Source of the DNA: Dichotomicrobium sp964466965
GTDB taxonomy: Bacteria > Pseudomonadota > Alphaproteobacteria > Rhizobiales > Rhodomicrobiaceae
DNA: 20,751 nt
Reading direction: 5' to 3'
Assembly: GCA_964466965.1 (NCBI GenBank)
Contig: CAYXPZ010000043.1
Span: forward strand, 1-20,751
A model generated the notes under the pieces. It did not search any database, had not been told where the DNA came from, and worked only from the letters and a program-made list of their open reading frames with translations. The position numbers were made by a program, and so were the translations under genes. Positions 1 through 7,381 of the stretch are shown here, in pieces (within the stretch, counting starts at the first letter, position 1; the number at the start of each line of letters is the position of its first letter).

Positions 1-123
1 CTCCCTCTCCGCCATTGCCTCCGGGGTCCAGCCCGCAGCCGGTGAAAACAGAACACCCAGCCAAGCTAAATGAGCGACCCAGCCGGCGTGCGTTCCCCTC
101 GATGATAATAAGGTCTGCAGCCC

Positions 124-2460
124 TCAAGCAATACCAACTAGTGTGCGCCAATAATCCCAGGAGGCGAACTCTTGCACGGTCTCGATAGGCAAGGCGTCCA
201 GGATCAGAGCCGCAGAGACCACCACGAGCACAGGTATCAAAACCGCGTGGGTTACCACAAGGGCGCCGTTTAGGAACCGCCATTTATGCGCTCGCACGTT
301 TATTCTGAGTATTGATATGAAAATCATCAAGCTGACCATCATGTAGTCGAGCACAAATATTCGGTCGGAAACAGTCGCAGTGTCTGAGTCGACTTGCGGC
401 AACGACAGATAGAGCGCGACCGCTGCGAGCAGCGCTGTGACTTGCAAGGTAATGATCGCTTCAAGATGCGACTGAGGAATGAAAACCGACAGATACGCAA
501 CGATGAGAATGAACATCAACGGCACCAGCACGCGCAGGTAGTAGTCCGTAGTCTCGCGCGTCATCTGCCAGACGAACCGGGTCTCATAGAACGGCACGAT
601 ACTGGGCTCATGGGTGAAGGCGTCCACCACGGGCACGAACTGGTGATCATAAGACACGTATTGGCCCGCCAGGTCCCAGTTTTCGACAGTGAGCGCCGGA
701 TCACGCAGCATAAGCGGCGGTGGTTGGATGATGAACTGCTTGTCGCCGCTGCGGGGCTGGATATCGATCGAGAACCGCTGGGCATCAAAAGGGTAATTGG
801 CGAAATCCGGGTTGAACCGGAAACGTCCGGAAATTCGGTAAATGCGCATGCTCTCAGGGTAGGCGTCCGTCGGCCCGCCGCCATAAATCGTTTCGATGGT
901 AAGGTGCGGCCCGTTGGTGCGCGGGTCGATAAATGCGTTCGTGAATTTCAGATCATCAAGTCCGAGGCGGTCCGAGGCGCGAATGGACAAGAAGAAATCC
1001 GCATAGAACGATCGCTCGTTGTTGTCGATCGCGTAGGTACGGAGCATGTCCACGTCCAGATAGAGTGTGTCGATTGGGCTCAGCGTTCCTGCCCGGGTTC
1101 GCACGAACTGGATAGGCGCGAGCTGGGTCCGGCCGAGCGTGTGCGGCAAGATGATGATAAACGGGGTCTGCGCGCGGGTTCGCACAGCCGGGAAGAATGA
1201 CCAGTTTTCAAAGCGACCGTGAAACGCGCCCTTGCCGGATGCATAGGTCTCACCGAGGGCTCGGAGAATGGCGTCGCGCCTTGCACCCAAATCTGCCCGG
1301 CTCCCCGCCCGGTTGGCGGCTTCGGTCACGAGGGCGACCATATCGGCGAATTGGGCCCCGTATCCCACCGCCTCCAGGTTCGTCTGCGAAAATGGATCTG
1401 GCTGGTAGTCCGGGTCGCAGGTACCCTCCTGCCAGCCGGGCGCATCAGACAGCTTCTCACCCTCGAAGAGCCATTCTTCGGGATTGCTCCGCGTTACGAC
1501 CTTGCGCACTGAGTCCTGGTCCACCTCCGGCACGTTGCCCCAATCGAGTTGATAAATTGCGTTCGGGTAAGTGCCTGATAGATCATCGGCCACGCGCGAT
1601 ATGTCGCCAACCAGCATGATCGCTGGCGTGAATTCAGCCGCGGCGAATGCTTCAAGGACGTCATCTGACGTAATCGTGCCGACCGCCATAATCACGAAGT
1701 CCGCCTGTTTCGCCTTCAAGTCTGCAATGGCGGCGTCGAGAGCTTGTGAATCGAGCTGCGCCCCGCTGTCCGCTGCTCGCGGAATGCGATGGTCGGCTAT
1801 GAGCCGGTCAGCAATGTTGCTGAGCTTCAGGTTATTGCCGATCGCTTGGATGAACGTGACGCCTCTACGGCCGACGAAGCCGACCGAGCGAAACCCCATC
1901 TCCTCGACGAACGCGGCCATGACGGGCACGCGCTCTTCCTCCTGAGACGGTTGGGTCGAAAACACGTTCGGGTAGTCCGCGAAGACCTCGGAAACGGAAA
2001 TATGCGAGATAAAGGGAACACCCGAGTCCCGGAGCTGATCTCCCAGGGCGGCGAAGACCATTTGGCCCCGGGTCGCACTCGACAGCCCGATCATCGCCAG
2101 GAGATCCGGCAGCTCCAACGTCTTGCGCACGTTTTCGATCGTCTGGTCGGCGTCCAGCCGTCCGTCCAGTATGGTAATCTCAACCCGCCGGCCGTGGACC
2201 CCGCCGCGCGCGTTGATCTTCGCCTCCTCCAGACCCACCAGCCGTTCGATGGCCGCAACGTTTCCGCGGTCGTAGCATCGCCCAATATCGGAATCGACCA
2301 GCAGCCCGATGGAAAATGGCGGCCCAACTGCCGCCTGCGCCTCGTCTTGGGCACTGACTTCAGTGGCTCCGGAGATCTGAACGATCCAAGCCACCAACGC
2401 CAATGACATGATTAGCCAGTATCGACGCGACGTGCCAACCCAACCAGCACAGTCTTTCAT
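124..2460 (-). CDS. Periplasmic-binding-protein domain fused to a pentameric ligand-gated ion channel
   Basis: The predicted product (778 residues) is an inner-membrane ligand-gated channel whose sensor faces the periplasm. Residues 12-38 are a signal segment with a likely cut after SAQ. Residues about 48-445 look like a type I periplasmic binding protein (LIVBP/ANF receptor): it opens with a GLLVD strand, has a NARGGVHGR segment, and carries an I-G-L-S-S-A-T ligand-loop region. Residues about 465-630 match the beta-sandwich of Cys-loop-type receptors, with the Pro-loop motif YPFD at 556-559 and no loop cysteines, as in bacterial members. Four hydrophobic segments follow: M1 639-662, M2 668-688, M3 698-719, M4 732-754. 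I chose the ATG at 2460 because a GGGGGG run lies 7 bases upstream; the in-frame ATG at 2475 lacks a good ribosome site. The gene is alone on its strand. By eye it is less GC-rich than its neighbours. Ligand unknown; the fold assignment is confident, the ion selectivity is inferred. Confidence 0.88.
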   Translation of the reverse strand: MKDCAGWVGTSRRYWLIMSLALVAWIVQISGATEVSAQDEAQAAVGPPFSIGLLVDSDIGRCYDRGNVAAIERLVGLEEAKINARGGVHGRRVEITILDGRLDADQTIENVRKTLELPDLLAMIGLSSATRGQMVFAALGDQLRDSGVPFISHISVSEVFADYPNVFSTQPSQEEERVPVMAAFVEEMGFRSVGFVGRRGVTFIQAIGNNLKLSNIADRLIADHRIPRAADSGAQLDSQALDAAIADLKAKQADFVIMAVGTITSDDVLEAFAAAEFTPAIMLVGDISRVADDLSGTYPNAIYQLDWGNVPEVDQDSVRKVVTRSNPEEWLFEGEKLSDAPGWQEGTCDPDYQPDPFSQTNLEAVGYGAQFADMVALVTEAANRAGSRADLGARRDAILRALGETYASGKGAFHGRFENWSFFPAVRTRAQTPFIIILPHTLGRTQLAPIQFVRTRAGTLSPIDTLYLDVDMLRTYAIDNNERSFYADFFLSIRASDRLGLDDLKFTNAFIDPRTNGPHLTIETIYGGGPTDAYPESMRIYRISGRFRFNPDFANYPFDAQRFSIDIQPRSGDKQFIIQPPPLMLRDPALTVENWDLAGQYVSYDHQFVPVVDAFTHEPSIVPFYETRFVWQMTRETTDYYLRVLVPLMFILIVAYLSVFIPQSHLEAIITLQVTALLAAVALYLSLPQVDSDTATVSDRIFVLDYMMVSLMIFISILRINVRAHKWRFLNGALVVTHAVLIPVLVVVSAALILDALPIETVQEFASWDYWRTLVGIA

Positions 2461-2730
2461 CGCCACACCCCCCATCGTCGCGCTTAGACCCGCCAGAACT
2501 CATCGTGCGACGAGAATAGTCGCTTGCGCGCGCGAATGATATGGCCGTTGCGCGTCGGCTCACGAAAATTGTGCCGATGGAACCGGACATGCGCAACGCA
2601 GCAATGGGCCTGCCCGGATGCCCTGCAAGTCGATGCACCTCGGCAGATCACAATTTAGCGGTCACTCCGGTATCGTCTTCGCATGGTCACGCTTCATCTA
2701 TATCTTTGCGTCTTATGCCATCAGCGGTGA

Positions 2731-2757
2731 TTATCGGCACAGCGCGTTGCCCGATAA
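2731..2757. promoter_or_regulatory. Inverted repeat, candidate operator upstream of the oxidoreductase operon
   Basis: TTATCGG (2731-2737) and CCGATAA (2751-2757) are perfect inverted copies with centres 20 bases apart, about two helical turns. That spacing suits a dimeric regulator. No adjacent regulator gene is visible, so the protein that would bind is unknown. Confidence 0.4.
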
Positions 2758-2763
2758 GCGTGG

Positions 2764-2780
2764 TTAGCAATGCTTAGCAA
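2764..2780 (+). repeat. Tandem direct repeat TTAGCAA, 10-base period
   Basis: TTAGCAA occurs at 2764-2770 and again at 2774-2780, exactly one helical turn apart and immediately before the ribosome site (GAGGAG, about 2783-2788) of the oxidoreductase large-subunit gene. It could be a regulator half-site pair or chance. Confidence 0.4.
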
Positions 2781-2795
2781 ACTGAGGAGCAAGTC

Positions 2796-5138
2796 ATGTT
2801 CATGACCGAATTCGGCGACGACGCTCTGGCGCCGCGCGGCGCGGGCACGTCACATCTGTTTAATGTGAGCCGGCGCGGCTTCGTTGCGGGCGCAGGCGCG
2901 GGCGCTCTTGTAATCGGCCTGGCCATGAAGGGCGGCCATGCGCTGGCAGATGCCACCGCTGGGGGATTGGAAACTGTGCGCGGCGGTGACGCCACGCCAT
3001 CGCTGTTCATCGCCATCGAGCGGGACGGCACGGTCAAGATGACCTGTCATCGCTCGGAAATGGGCCAGCAGGTCTGGACCTCGATCGCGCAAATTCTGGC
3101 TGACGAGCTTGAGGCTGACTGGAACCGTGTTGAGATCGTCCAAGCGATCGGCCATCCGAAATACGGCAGCCAGAACACTGACGGCTCCCGGTCTGTGCGT
3201 CGGAACCTGCATCGTTTGCGGATAGCCGGCGCGGCAATGCGCACCATGCTAGAGCGCGCGGCCGCCGAACGCTGGGAGGTCGACCCCGCCGCATGCCGCG
3301 GCGTTCAAAACGTCGTGAAGGGGCCAGACGGCCGTGAACTCGCGTATGGCGAACTTGCTGAGGCCGCCGCGGCTCTCCCGCTGCCGGGCGAGGACGATGT
3401 CAGCCTGAAAGCGCGCGAAGAATGGCGCTATATTGGAAAGCCGGTGCCATCGCTGACGGTTCCAAAGATCGTGAAGGGCGAAGGCACCTTCGGGATGGAT
3501 GTCCAGTTGCCAAATATGCTCGTCGCGGTGATCGTGCGGCCACCGCAGGTCTTCGGTAAAGTCACGAGCTTTGATGCGTCGAAGGCGACGGAGGTGGCTG
3601 GCGTCGTGCAGACAGTGGAGATGCCGGCGCTGGAGCCGCCAGCCGGGTTCAAACCGCTTGGCGGTGTCGCCGTCGTCGCCAAAGACACCTGGGCCGCCAT
3701 GCAGGGTGCTCAGGCGCTTGAGATCGCGTGGGATGCCGGGCCGAACGCGGACTACGATTCCGACGCTTTCGAAAAGGCGCTGGTCGAAACCGCGCAGCAG
3801 CAAGGTCAGGTCCGGCGCACCCGGGGTGACGTCTACAGCGCGCTGGAGAAGGCTGAAAAGCGGGTCGCGGCAGATTATTACGTCCCTCACTTCTCGCAAT
3901 CGCCGATGGAGCCACCGGCGGCGACAGCGCGCTGGGATGGCGACAGGGTCGAGTGCTGGGCCTGCGTGCAGGCACCGCAAACGGCGCGCTCACAAGTGGC
4001 GGCCGCGACGGGCGTGCCGGAAGAGAACGTCACCATCAACGTCACCTGGCTGGGCGGCGCGTTCGGGCGCAAGTCGAAGCCGGACTTCATCGTCGAAGCC
4101 GCACTGATCGCGCGCGAGGTCGGCCGGCCGGTCAAGGTCGCCTGGACCCGCGAGGACGACATCAAGCACGGCTACTTCCACTCGGTCAGTGCGCAGCACA
4201 TGGAAGGCGGTCTGGACGCCGACGGGCGCTGCACCGCATTCCTGCATCGCACCGTTTTCCCGCCGATCCCCTCGACCTTTCAGGCTGGCGTGGAGACGCC
4301 GTCCTGGGGCGAACTGCGCCTAGGCGCGACGGATAACCCGTTTGCGATGCCCCACCTTCAGCTCGAAACCGGCGATGCCCCGGCGAAGGTGCGCATCGGA
4401 TGGCTGCGCGCGGTCTCGAACATCTATCACGCCTTCGCCATCCAGAGTTTCGCCGACGAGCTGGCGCACGCGGCCAGCCGCGACCCGAAAGATTACCTGC
4501 TGGAGTTGATCGGCCCGCCGCGCATTATCGATCCACGCAAGGAAGGCGCGCAATACGACAACTACGGCGACCCGATGGAGGAATACCCCATCGACACGGG
4601 CCGGTTGGCGAATGTGATTGAGATCGCCGCGGACATGGCCGGCTGGGGCCATTCGCTGCCAGAAGGCCGGGGTCTCGGCATCGCCGCGCACCGGTCGTTC
4701 CTGACCTATGCTGCGACGGTCGTTGAGGTCGAGGTCGACGGCGAAGGACGTCTGCGCATTCCCAAAGTCTGGTCGGTCCTCGATGCCGGCACGGTCGTGA
4801 ACACACGCCACACCGCCGCGCAAATCGAGGGCGGTACGCTCTACGGTCTCTCGAATGCGCTTTATGGCGAGATCACGGCTAGGAACGGCGTCATCCAGCA
4901 GGGCAACTTCCCGGGCTGGCGCATCATGCGCATCGATGAGGCGCCGCGCGAGATGGAGACACATATCGTCGAATCCGACGCCCCGCCCGGCGGCGTGGGC
5001 GAGCCGCCGACCCCGCCGGCCGCGCCGGCGCTGACCAACGCCATTTTCGCCGCGACGGGCACGCGCATCCGCCGCCTGCCGATCTTCACGCCAGCAAGCG
5101 GCGACCGCCTGCCGAAGCCTTCCGGACGCCAGAGTTAA
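2796..5138 (+). CDS. iorB: Isoquinoline 1-oxidoreductase-type molybdenum hydroxylase, large (Mo-binding) subunit
   Basis: This 780-residue protein belongs to the xanthine dehydrogenase/aldehyde oxidase superfamily, in the single large-subunit branch typified by isoquinoline 1-oxidoreductase beta. Such enzymes hydroxylate N-heterocycles or oxidise aldehydes with molybdopterin-cytosine dinucleotide. A twin-arginine signal is visible (SRRGF at 25-29 followed by a hydrophobic AGAGAGALVIGLA run), so it should be exported folded to the periplasm with its partner. Mo-cofactor motifs are present: MEPP at 371-374, GGAFGRK at 420-426, and GVGE at 733-736 carrying the expected catalytic glutamate. Length is usual for this family. 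The start has a GAGGAG site 7 bases upstream. The 2Fe-2S subunit gene follows after 12 bases, so they form an operon. There is no FAD subunit, as expected for this branch, and no cytochrome c or chaperone gene is adjacent. The substrate cannot be read from sequence; the gene symbol denotes family only. Confidence 0.88.
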   Translation: MFMTEFGDDALAPRGAGTSHLFNVSRRGFVAGAGAGALVIGLAMKGGHALADATAGGLETVRGGDATPSLFIAIERDGTVKMTCHRSEMGQQVWTSIAQILADELEADWNRVEIVQAIGHPKYGSQNTDGSRSVRRNLHRLRIAGAAMRTMLERAAAERWEVDPAACRGVQNVVKGPDGRELAYGELAEAAAALPLPGEDDVSLKAREEWRYIGKPVPSLTVPKIVKGEGTFGMDVQLPNMLVAVIVRPPQVFGKVTSFDASKATEVAGVVQTVEMPALEPPAGFKPLGGVAVVAKDTWAAMQGAQALEIAWDAGPNADYDSDAFEKALVETAQQQGQVRRTRGDVYSALEKAEKRVAADYYVPHFSQSPMEPPAATARWDGDRVECWACVQAPQTARSQVAAATGVPEENVTINVTWLGGAFGRKSKPDFIVEAALIAREVGRPVKVAWTREDDIKHGYFHSVSAQHMEGGLDADGRCTAFLHRTVFPPIPSTFQAGVETPSWGELRLGATDNPFAMPHLQLETGDAPAKVRIGWLRAVSNIYHAFAIQSFADELAHAASRDPKDYLLELIGPPRIIDPRKEGAQYDNYGDPMEEYPIDTGRLANVIEIAADMAGWGHSLPEGRGLGIAAHRSFLTYAATVVEVEVDGEGRLRIPKVWSVLDAGTVVNTRHTAAQIEGGTLYGLSNALYGEITARNGVIQQGNFPGWRIMRIDEAPREMETHIVESDAPPGGVGEPPTPPAAPALTNAIFAATGTRIRRLPIFTPASGDRLPKPSGRQS

Positions 5139-5150
5139 GGGGAGCAAGCC

Positions 5151-5606
5151 ATGAACATCAAACTGACCGTGAACGGCACCGAACACGACCTCGACGTTCC
5201 CGAGGGCATGCCGCTCCTGTGGGTGCTGCGCGACCGGCTGGGCCTGACCGGCACCAAATACGGCTGCGGGATCGCCCAGTGCGGCGCGTGCATGGTGCAT
5301 GTCGATGGCGCGCCGCGCCCGTCTTGCGTCACGCCGGTGGAGACGCTCAACGGCGCTGAAGTGACAACGATCGAAGCCGTGGAAGGCCCAGAGGCTGACG
5401 CGATCCGGACGGCGTGGCAGGCGATTGACGTGCCGCAGTGCGGATATTGTCAATCTGGGCAAATCATGTCTGCTATTGCGCTGCTGCGCGAGGTGCCCGA
5501 GCCGAATGATGCGGATATCGACGGGCGCATGTCTGGCAACCTGTGCCGCTGTGCGACATACATCCGCATCCGCCAGGCGATCAAGGACGCTGCGCAGAAC
5601 ATCTGA
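5151..5606 (+). CDS. iorA: Isoquinoline 1-oxidoreductase-type 2Fe-2S subunit
   Basis: This 151-residue protein is the small electron-transfer subunit of the molybdenum hydroxylase encoded just upstream. The N-terminal ferredoxin-like half has cysteines 39, 44, 47 and 59 (first 2Fe-2S cluster). The C-terminal helical half has cysteines 97, 100, 132 and 134 (second cluster, QCGYC and CRC motifs). All eight ligands are present. It has no signal peptide of its own, which fits export as a passenger with the Tat-tagged large subunit. The start codon follows a GGGGAG ribosome site, and the 12-base spacing suggests coupled expression. Electrons would pass from Mo through these clusters to a periplasmic acceptor such as a cytochrome c that is not encoded here. 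Confidence 0.92.
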   Translation: MNIKLTVNGTEHDLDVPEGMPLLWVLRDRLGLTGTKYGCGIAQCGACMVHVDGAPRPSCVTPVETLNGAEVTTIEAVEGPEADAIRTAWQAIDVPQCGYCQSGQIMSAIALLREVPEPNDADIDGRMSGNLCRCATYIRIRQAIKDAAQNI

Positions 5607-5771
5607 GCCGTTACGGCCGCCGCGCCAGTATGGCGTAGCGCGATCCAGACAGCTTGAGTAGCGGGTCGATCGAGTGACCGCATCCGGCGCGCGCACCGCG
5701 GACATCTTCAGTGGTGCATTCCCTGTGGACCGGCGTATCCTGACCGCTTCACCAGCACAGGGGAGGTCAGG

Positions 5772-6590
5772 ATGAGTGGCTCTGAAACCAACGCGTCAGC
5801 GTCAGCGGCATATTACGACAACCCGGATGTCGCGGATTTTTATCGCCTCTATTGGGGCGGCGCGGACATCCATATCGGCCGCTACGATACCGGCGAGGAA
5901 ACCGTCGCTGAGGCCTCGGCGGCGATGACGCGTCATCTCATCGCGTTGGCCGGCTTGGGCGAGGGAGACAACGTCCTTGATATCGCCTGCGGCTATGGCG
6001 GCACGTTGCGAATGCTGGCGCAGATGGGGTGCGTCCCGAAAGGGATCGACATCTCTCAGGTCTGCGTGGACAACGCACGCCAGGCGAACGCAGAAGCCCA
6101 CCTCGCCGACAGAATCGAAGTTGTGGTCGGTGATTTCCACGACATCCCCCGCGAGGCAGCCCATTGGGACGGGGCGATTTGCCAGGACTCGCTGATCCAT
6201 TCAGCTGACCGCCCGCGCGTATTCGCTGAAGTCTATCGGGTGCTGCGCCCCGGGGGCGTTTTCGCGTTCTCCGACATCCTGACGGCCGAGGACGCCAACC
6301 TCGATTTGGTCAACCAGGCTTTCGCGCGGTTAGGTGTCAAGGCGGGCGCGACGCCTCGCGATTATCGGGACATGGCGACTGCGGCGGGTTTTGAAGTCGA
6401 CCATGCAGAAGAGCGGCTGGACGATATCCGCACCCACTATGACAAGCTGGCGGAACAGCTCGGCAGATCGAAAGCGGGACTTTCGCCCGCGGCGGCGGAG
6501 AAAATAACCGCAAGCATCGCGCGCTGGCAGAAGGCGCTCCAAGGCGGTCACATCACCTGGGCCTGTTTTGTCGCGAGAAAGCCTAGATGA
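5772..6590 (+). CDS. SAM-dependent methyltransferase resembling sarcosine/dimethylglycine N-methyltransferase
   Basis: This 272-residue cytoplasmic enzyme is a class I SAM methyltransferase. Motif I is VLDIACGYGG at 68-77; the acidic GIDIS strand is at 91-95, a GDFHD segment at 120-124 and the post-motif RVLRPGG at 156-162. The N-terminal part, with YYD at 14-16 and YWGGADIHIG at 27-36, is characteristic of the glycine-betaine-forming sarcosine/dimethylglycine N-methyltransferases of halotolerant bacteria. It therefore may methylate a small amine to make an osmolyte. No glycine N-methyltransferase partner gene is present, so a complete pathway from glycine is not shown. The start has a strong GGGAGG site (5761-5766). 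It is separated from the oxidoreductase genes by 165 bases with no clear promoter. Class is certain; substrate is inferred. Confidence 0.78.
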   Translation: MSGSETNASASAAYYDNPDVADFYRLYWGGADIHIGRYDTGEETVAEASAAMTRHLIALAGLGEGDNVLDIACGYGGTLRMLAQMGCVPKGIDISQVCVDNARQANAEAHLADRIEVVVGDFHDIPREAAHWDGAICQDSLIHSADRPRVFAEVYRVLRPGGVFAFSDILTAEDANLDLVNQAFARLGVKAGATPRDYRDMATAAGFEVDHAEERLDDIRTHYDKLAEQLGRSKAGLSPAAAEKITASIARWQKALQGGHITWACFVARKPR

Positions 6591-6626
6591 GCTGCGTTGT
6601 GGTGATCTCAGCTGCCCAAAAATCCC

Positions 6627-6652
6627 GTTGATGACGTTGCTGACGTCGTAAC
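6627..6652 (+). repeat. Hairpin downstream of the methyltransferase gene
   Basis: GACGT (6633-6637) pairs with ACGTC (6643-6647) around a 5-base loop, and GTT (6627-6629) can pair with AAC (6650-6652) beyond a small internal loop. It lies 37 bases after the methyltransferase stop. It lacks a T run, so it is at best a weak terminator. The same bases contain TGACGT twice with a 9-base period, which could instead be a protein-binding site. Confidence 0.3.
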
Positions 6653-6781
6653 GGTCTGAGCTATCCTGCCAATGTGGAAGCGGTCCGCTCCGACAGGCGC
6701 GCGCGCCGAATGGTAGGCAACACAATGTTACGTGTGACAACCGCTGCCGGAAGAACCGCGCACCTGCCGCGGGATTCAATC

Positions 6782-6801
6782 CGTTCAATCTTGACTGAAC
6801 G
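6782..6801. promoter_or_regulatory. Inverted repeat CGTTCA-N8-TGAACG overlapping a possible -35 element
   Basis: CGTTCA (6782-6787) and TGAACG (6796-6801) are perfect inverted copies, 28 bases before the regulator start. A TTGACT hexamer (6791-6796), a fair -35 element, lies in the middle, but no good -10 stands at the right distance. TTCAATC also repeats at 6775-6781 and 6784-6790. The arrangement suits autoregulation by a MarR-type dimer; this is inference. Confidence 0.4.
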
Positions 6802-6830
6802 AAATGACGATATTACTTCCACGTCAAGAT
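6788..6830 (+). repeat. Eight-base inverted repeat reaching into the regulator start codon
   Basis: ATCTTGAC (6788-6795) and GTCAAGAT (6823-6830) are perfect inverted copies separated by 27 bases. The right arm includes the first two bases of the regulator ATG (6829-6831). If transcribed, the arms could pair and hide the start codon; on DNA they could be paired operator sites. Confidence 0.45.
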
Positions 6831-7296
6831 GACTGTCGGGCATAGCAATTTGGATAGCTTCGTCGATCGGATGGGCCTTGTTGCAGAGGCCGACGGGCTG
6901 TCGCGCATTGCCGGCCGGATTATGGGGCTGATGGTTCTTGAAGGAGGGCCGCTTAGCTTTTCTGAGATTGCAGAGCGTCTTGCCGTCAGCCGCGCGAGCG
7001 TCAGCACGAACACGCGCTTTCTTGAGCGGATCGGGGTGATCGAACGGGTCACGATCAAAGGCGAGCGGCAGGATTACTTTCAGCTTGCCAAAGCCCCCTA
7101 TGCGCGACTGCTTGAGGGCTCCGTCGCGCGCATCAAGAAGGCTCAGGGCGTGGTTGCTGAGGCGAAGGCTGAAGTCTCTTTCGCTGAAACCGAGCGCCGG
7201 CGGCGGCTCGACGAGCTTGGCGCGTTTTATGAGGCGCTCGCGACGAATTTCGAGGAGCTTGTCGCCCGCTTTGACGACGAAACGACGGTGAAGTGA
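6829..7296 (+). CDS. GbsR/MarR-family winged-helix transcriptional regulator
   Basis: This 155-residue protein fits the GbsR branch of MarR-like regulators. The opening FVDRMGLVAEADGLSR segment (10-25) is the family signature, followed by GRIMG, a winged helix-turn-helix (about 36-85, with SFSEIAERLAVSRASVS as the helix-turn-helix), and a charged C-terminal dimerisation helix. It would bind operator DNA as a dimer. Members of this family are known to control betaine/choline genes and also efflux operons, so it could serve the methyltransferase upstream, the RND pair downstream, or both. No clear Shine-Dalgarno precedes the ATG; the start was kept because the family signature would be lost with the next ATG at 6871. 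An inverted repeat overlaps this start. Confidence 0.82.
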   Translation: MTVGHSNLDSFVDRMGLVAEADGLSRIAGRIMGLMVLEGGPLSFSEIAERLAVSRASVSTNTRFLERIGVIERVTIKGERQDYFQLAKAPYARLLEGSVARIKKAQGVVAEAKAEVSFAETERRRRLDELGAFYEALATNFEELVARFDDETTVK

Positions 7297-7313
7297 GGCG
7301 CCCGCACAGTCTT

Positions 7314-7323
7314 CGCTTAAGCG
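7314..7323. promoter_or_regulatory. Perfect 10-base palindrome upstream of the efflux genes
   Basis: CGCTTAAGCG is a perfect palindrome lying 17 bases after the regulator stop. A TATAAC hexamer (7343-7348), one mismatch from a consensus -10, follows at a distance that puts the palindrome across the -35 region. It is a candidate operator for an internal efflux promoter, although no good -35 sequence is visible. Confidence 0.4.
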
Positions 7324-7347
7324 CCCCTTCAGGTCGGAGCCGTATAA

Positions 7348-7365
7348 CGCGCGGGAAGCCGCGCG
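7348..7365 (+). repeat. GC-rich hairpin immediately before the efflux adaptor ribosome site
   Basis: CGCGCGG (7348-7354) and CCGCGCG (7359-7365) form a perfect 7-base-pair stem with a GAAG loop, four bases before the GGAG ribosome site at 7370. There is no T run. It may limit ribosome access or protect the mRNA 5' end. Confidence 0.5.
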
Positions 7366-7381
7366 GCCCGGAGTAATGAGA

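Larger units (their letters stand above)
2461..2795. other. Divergent intergenic spacer between the channel gene and the oxidoreductase operon
   Basis: This 335-base spacer separates two divergent genes, so it should hold both promoters. It is less GC-rich than the coding DNA around it. I see no convincing sigma70 pair. It contains an inverted repeat (2731-2757) and a tandem direct repeat (2764-2780) close to the oxidoreductase start, listed separately. A short open frame at 2541-2777 has no ribosome site and no recognisable product, and is not called. Confidence 0.6.

Noticed and set aside
394..1200. Plus-strand open frame opposite the channel gene
   Set aside because: The minus-strand frame has a signal peptide, two folds and a ribosome site; this one has none and reads as low-complexity charged sequence.
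2541..2777. Possible 78-residue gene in the divergent spacer
   Set aside because: No ribosome site, no recognisable product, and it runs over the inverted and direct repeats near the operon start.
5627..5643. Short hairpin after the 2Fe-2S subunit gene as a terminator
   Set aside because: The stem is only five base pairs (CGCCA/TGGCG) with a three-base loop and no T run follows.
4320..5705. Long minus-strand open frame opposite the molybdenum hydroxylase genes
   Set aside because: It is antisense to two well-supported genes, has an Arg/Ala/His-rich composition typical of GC-rich shadow frames, and shows no recognisable domain.
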